This document shows, one piece after another, positions 15,235 to 17,333 of a stretch of DNA of 17,333 nucleotides. Origin of the DNA: Stramenopiles sp. TOSAG23-2 (lineage: Eukaryota > Sar). How positions within the stretch are numbered: position 1 is the first letter of the stretch; every line of letters begins with the position of its first letter. The notes below the pieces were generated by a model. That model saw nothing but the letters and a program-made list of their open reading frames with translations, was not told the DNA's origin and made no database searches. The DNA lies in assembly GCA_900128395.1 (NCBI GenBank), contig LT649594.1, positions 1,686 to 19,018 on the forward strand, written 5' to 3'. The position numbers were made by a program, and so were the translations under genes.

Positions 15235-15310
15235 TTCCCAGGCTGCCACAGCTGGCCAGCGGGACAAAAACCTGTCCCTTGTATTTACCTGCTGTAGATA
15301 CAGGCAAATG
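15235..15310. other. G/C-richer element downstream of uS7m with short inverted repeats
   Basis: A locally G/C-rich patch in very A/T-rich DNA, also found in the second copy. It holds the palindrome GCTGGCCAGC (15251-15260), the stem GGGACA/TGTCCC (15261-15266 and 15273-15278) and CTGTA/TACAG (15292-15296 and 15299-15303). It could be a fragment of a dispersed repeat or a structured 3' end; nothing here decides. Confidence 0.4.
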
Positions 15311-15319
15311 TATTTGATA

Positions 15320-15429
15320 GATAGTAGTATGTACTTAGTATGTAATAAGAATATGGAATGGCGGCAGGAATGAGGATAGTAGTATGTACTTAGTATGTAA
15401 TAAGAATATGGAATGGCGGCAGGAATGAG
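15320..15429. repeat. 55-bp direct repeat, two exact copies
   Basis: Bases 15320-15374 and 15375-15429 are identical and adjacent, each beginning GATAGTAGTATGTACTTAG and ending GGCGGCAGGAATGAG. The right edge of the uS7m duplication unit (15368) falls inside the first copy. The second uS7m copy has the start of this repeat once and then departs from it at 17327. Confidence 0.92.
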
Positions 15430-15958
15430 GACGGAATGACGCTTCAAAAGTGGTATGGCAGCAGCAAATTAAAATATCACAATGATGTGTAGTGGTAAAT
15501 AGCTATATTTTCAGATTATTTTTCAGATTATTTTTCAGCATCAATATACTAATATATTGATTTCTCCCTATCAAATTTTTATCGGTACTGTGGTGCCTGG
15601 TGCGTCGTGCGTCGTAGTGTTAGTGTATTGTTTGGTAAAGTGGTAGGTGTTTTGTGCTTTTTTTTATTGTAATTTAAATTTCCTGGTTATTAATTATATA
15701 AACAACATGTAGATATTATTGCGTATATTTTTATTAGATATTTAGCTATACTTTTAATAAAACTCGTCATTTTGGGAAGATAATCATCATCATGCAACAA
15801 CATACAATAACAAAGAATCTTTTCTTAGTATTCGTGCTACTATTAGAATACCAGGTAGTATAATAATAAATAATGGAAACTAAATATTTTTTAATAAAGT
15901 TAATAGAATTGATGAATGAATGAATGAATAAACAGACAGCAACAAAAATGATATAACT
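15430..15958. other. Spacer between the two uS7m units
   Basis: No gene is visible. It contains a 12-base repeat (CAGATTATTTTT, twice and a part) near 15512-15540, a GTGCGTC doublet near 15600-15614, A/T-rich filler, and a (GAAT)n run near 15913-15929 that matches the one before copy 1. Confidence 0.5.
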
Positions 15959-17326
15959 TATAGAATAGATTTACATATGTCACTGTGATGTAGATTTGTA
16001 AGATATACAAAAAGAGATCTAAATCATACCAGCATTTATAAGCCACACACACACACACAAATTTATTAGATTACTATAACATTTGTGAATATACAGATCA
16101 ATATATAAGTATATTTATAAAACATGTTACGAAATATGATCAATGTCGTTCGTACAAAACGAATAATAAGGCAAACGCATAGTATAAATAATAATAATAA
16201 TAATAATAATAATATGAAATATATGTTAACAAAAATTTTAGGTAATAATAACAATAATACTTATTATAATCACAATCATGGAATTAATAATCAAAGTAAT
16301 TCTTTTCATACAACAACATCAATGTTTTATGCTTATCAAAATAAAAAAGGTAAAGCGGAACGAGCAATTAACCGAGGTAAAAGTAAATTTAAATTAAGAA
16401 ATAAAAATAAAGGAAAAGAAGATAGTAATAATGATAGTAAAAGTGTGTTTTTTAATAAGAACGATGAAGCTGTTGCGGAAGAGGCAGCTTTGATGACTAA
16501 AAATGTTGTTGTCGATGATGGTATATTAGCAGGCAGTGGTATTAAAATATTGGAGCGCAATCAATTTTTACCGCCAAAACAAGATGATATGGAAGTGTTA
16601 GATAAACCTATTTATAAATTATATATGTTATATAATGCATTGGAGGAAGATTTAGGTTGGGAACAAGATCTACAAAATGAATTGGAAGAACGACAAATGC
16701 ATATTAATCGACATAAACGTATGCATGCATGGTTTGAAAACAATATAAATAATAAATTAACAAACCATATCATGCAAGATGGTAAAAAAGTAAAAGCAGA
16801 AAAATTAGTATATGAAACAATTGTACAATTGAAATTTGAACATGATAAAGATTATGAATCGGTTTTATCAGAAGCAATTTTCAACACAACGCCTGAAATG
16901 GAAGTACGTTATATGCGTTTAGGTGCACAAAGACATCCTGTGCCATTTCCATTGAATTCAAAACGTAAATTAAGTTTAGCATTGAAATGGCTTGTTGCTG
17001 CTGCTAGAAGTGGAAATTTAAATGGATTTTCTAATAATTTTACAAATGAATTATTATTAGCAAGTCAAAACAAAGGTAGTGCCGTGAAACGTTGTGAAGA
17101 CATGCATAAATTGGCATTTCAAGGTCAACCATATGCACATTTTAGGTGGTAAAAAAATTATTCGAAAAGAGTATTTTTATACTTTTTTTTCCTTCCCAGG
17201 CTGCCACAGCTGGCCAGCGGGACAAAAACCTGTCCCTTGTATTTACCTGCTGTAGATACAGGCAAATGTATTTGATAGATAGTAGTATGTACTTAGTATG
17301 TAATAAGAATATGGAATGGCGGCAGG
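15959..17326. repeat. Tandem duplication unit, copy 2 (uS7m gene)
   Basis: Second copy of the 1368-base unit, same orientation, offset 1958 from copy 1. Identity runs through the (CA)n tract, whose length is unchanged, which points to a very recent copying event, gene conversion, or an assembly duplicate of two alleles. It ends where the copies diverge at 17327, seven bases before the window edge. Confidence 0.9.
16124..17152 (+). CDS. Mitochondrial small-subunit ribosomal protein uS7m, copy 2
   Basis: The protein is the same as the copy 1 product, residue for residue, over 342 positions: a basic presequence, an Asn run, and the S7 domain ending in AHFRW. The only nucleotide difference I found in the frame is the silent AAT to AAC change at 16765. 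Both copies keep the same 5' flank from 165 bases upstream, so both probably have the same core promoter, unless the real promoter lies further out. Two intact, identical uS7m genes are unusual because ribosomal protein dosage is normally balanced; a recent duplication, or a false duplication in assembly, is more likely than two long-maintained copies. Confidence 0.9.
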   Translation: MLRNMINVVRTKRIIRQTHSINNNNNNNNNMKYMLTKILGNNNNNTYYNHNHGINNQSNSFHTTTSMFYAYQNKKGKAERAINRGKSKFKLRNKNKGKEDSNNDSKSVFFNKNDEAVAEEAALMTKNVVVDDGILAGSGIKILERNQFLPPKQDDMEVLDKPIYKLYMLYNALEEDLGWEQDLQNELEERQMHINRHKRMHAWFENNINNKLTNHIMQDGKKVKAEKLVYETIVQLKFEHDKDYESVLSEAIFNTTPEMEVRYMRLGAQRHPVPFPLNSKRKLSLALKWLVAAARSGNLNGFSNNFTNELLLASQNKGSAVKRCEDMHKLAFQGQPYAHFRW

Positions 17327-17333
17327 TGTGATT

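Larger units (their letters stand above)
14001..15368. repeat. Tandem duplication unit, copy 1 (uS7m gene)
   Basis: These 1368 bases recur at 15959-17326 at a constant offset of 1958. The unit includes the 5' flank with a (CA)n run at about 14086-14101, the complete uS7m gene and 174 bases of 3' flank. I found one difference, T14807 versus C16765, which is silent. Left of 14001 similarity falls at once to gapped alignment over about 60 bases; right of 15368 the copies differ. Confidence 0.9.

Noticed and set aside
15188-15373. Plus-strand 61-aa frame after uS7m, also at 17146
   Set aside because: It lies in the 3' flank, overlaps the uS7m stop and crosses the G/C-rich hairpins; conserved only because the whole unit is duplicated.
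15184-15447. Minus-strand 87-aa frame downstream of uS7m with a repeated segment
   Set aside because: Its internal repetition only reflects the 55-bp DNA repeat; low complexity, no homology I can see, and not kept in the second copy within the window.
1-17333. CRISPR array, tRNA, rRNA or insertion sequence
   Set aside because: I saw no regularly spaced repeats, no cloverleaf or rRNA motifs and no transposase.

Overview
The window looks like a eukaryotic nuclear contig that joins a block of large-DNA-virus-like genes (about 1-12.5 kb) to ordinary host sequence (about 12.8-17.3 kb). The viral half is compact: short or overlapping intergenic spaces, uninterrupted reading frames on both strands, A/T-rich TATA-like leaders that run into the start codons, and a gene mix typical of nucleocytoplasmic large DNA viruses. 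That mix includes an Fe(II)/2-oxoglutarate oxygenase-like domain, a Ulp1/adenain-like cysteine protease-like domain, an M16 metalloprotease, a collagen-like membrane protein, a RING finger protein, multi-spanning membrane proteins and many small orphans. No hallmark gene (major capsid protein, DNA polymerase B, A32 ATPase, D5 primase) lies in the window, so the family cannot be fixed. The host half carries a Kelch-repeat gene and two tandem, almost identical copies of a nuclear gene for mitochondrial ribosomal protein uS7m, with microsatellites and sparse coding. An AT-rich fungus or protist is the most natural host; I cannot name the species.

Layout. 2-2881 (+): a 5'-truncated multidomain protein with an oxygenase-like N-terminus, a SUMO-interacting-like motif with an acidic Ser tract, a Thr run and a C-terminal cysteine-protease-like domain. 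2871-3221 (-): orphan. 3269-5848 (+): M16 peptidase. 5880-8657: a cell-surface and secretion cluster made of a collagen-like type I membrane protein, a CREST-superfamily-like seven-helix protein, a secreted six-cysteine basic protein, a secreted thyroglobulin type-1-like mini-domain and an eight-helix membrane protein. 8660-9416 (-): an orphan and a coiled-coil protein. 9417-9891: a non-coding gap with TA microsatellite and short repeats. 9892-12472: RING protein, two small basic proteins, a 47-residue membrane peptide and two minus-strand orphans. 12473-12781: a 309-base non-coding junction with a perfect 48-bp palindrome and two smaller hairpins. 12782-13606: Kelch protein. 14001-15368 and 15959-17326: the duplicated uS7m unit.

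How the parts may work together (inference). The virus-like block has protease-like genes of two unrelated families (cysteine and M16), a possible SUMO/ubiquitin interface (SIM-like motif plus RING E3) and a cluster of small secreted or surface proteins. One of these resembles a domain family known for inhibiting cysteine proteases. The intact frames suggest recent integration or a maintained element. The palindromic spacer is the best candidate for the virus-host boundary.
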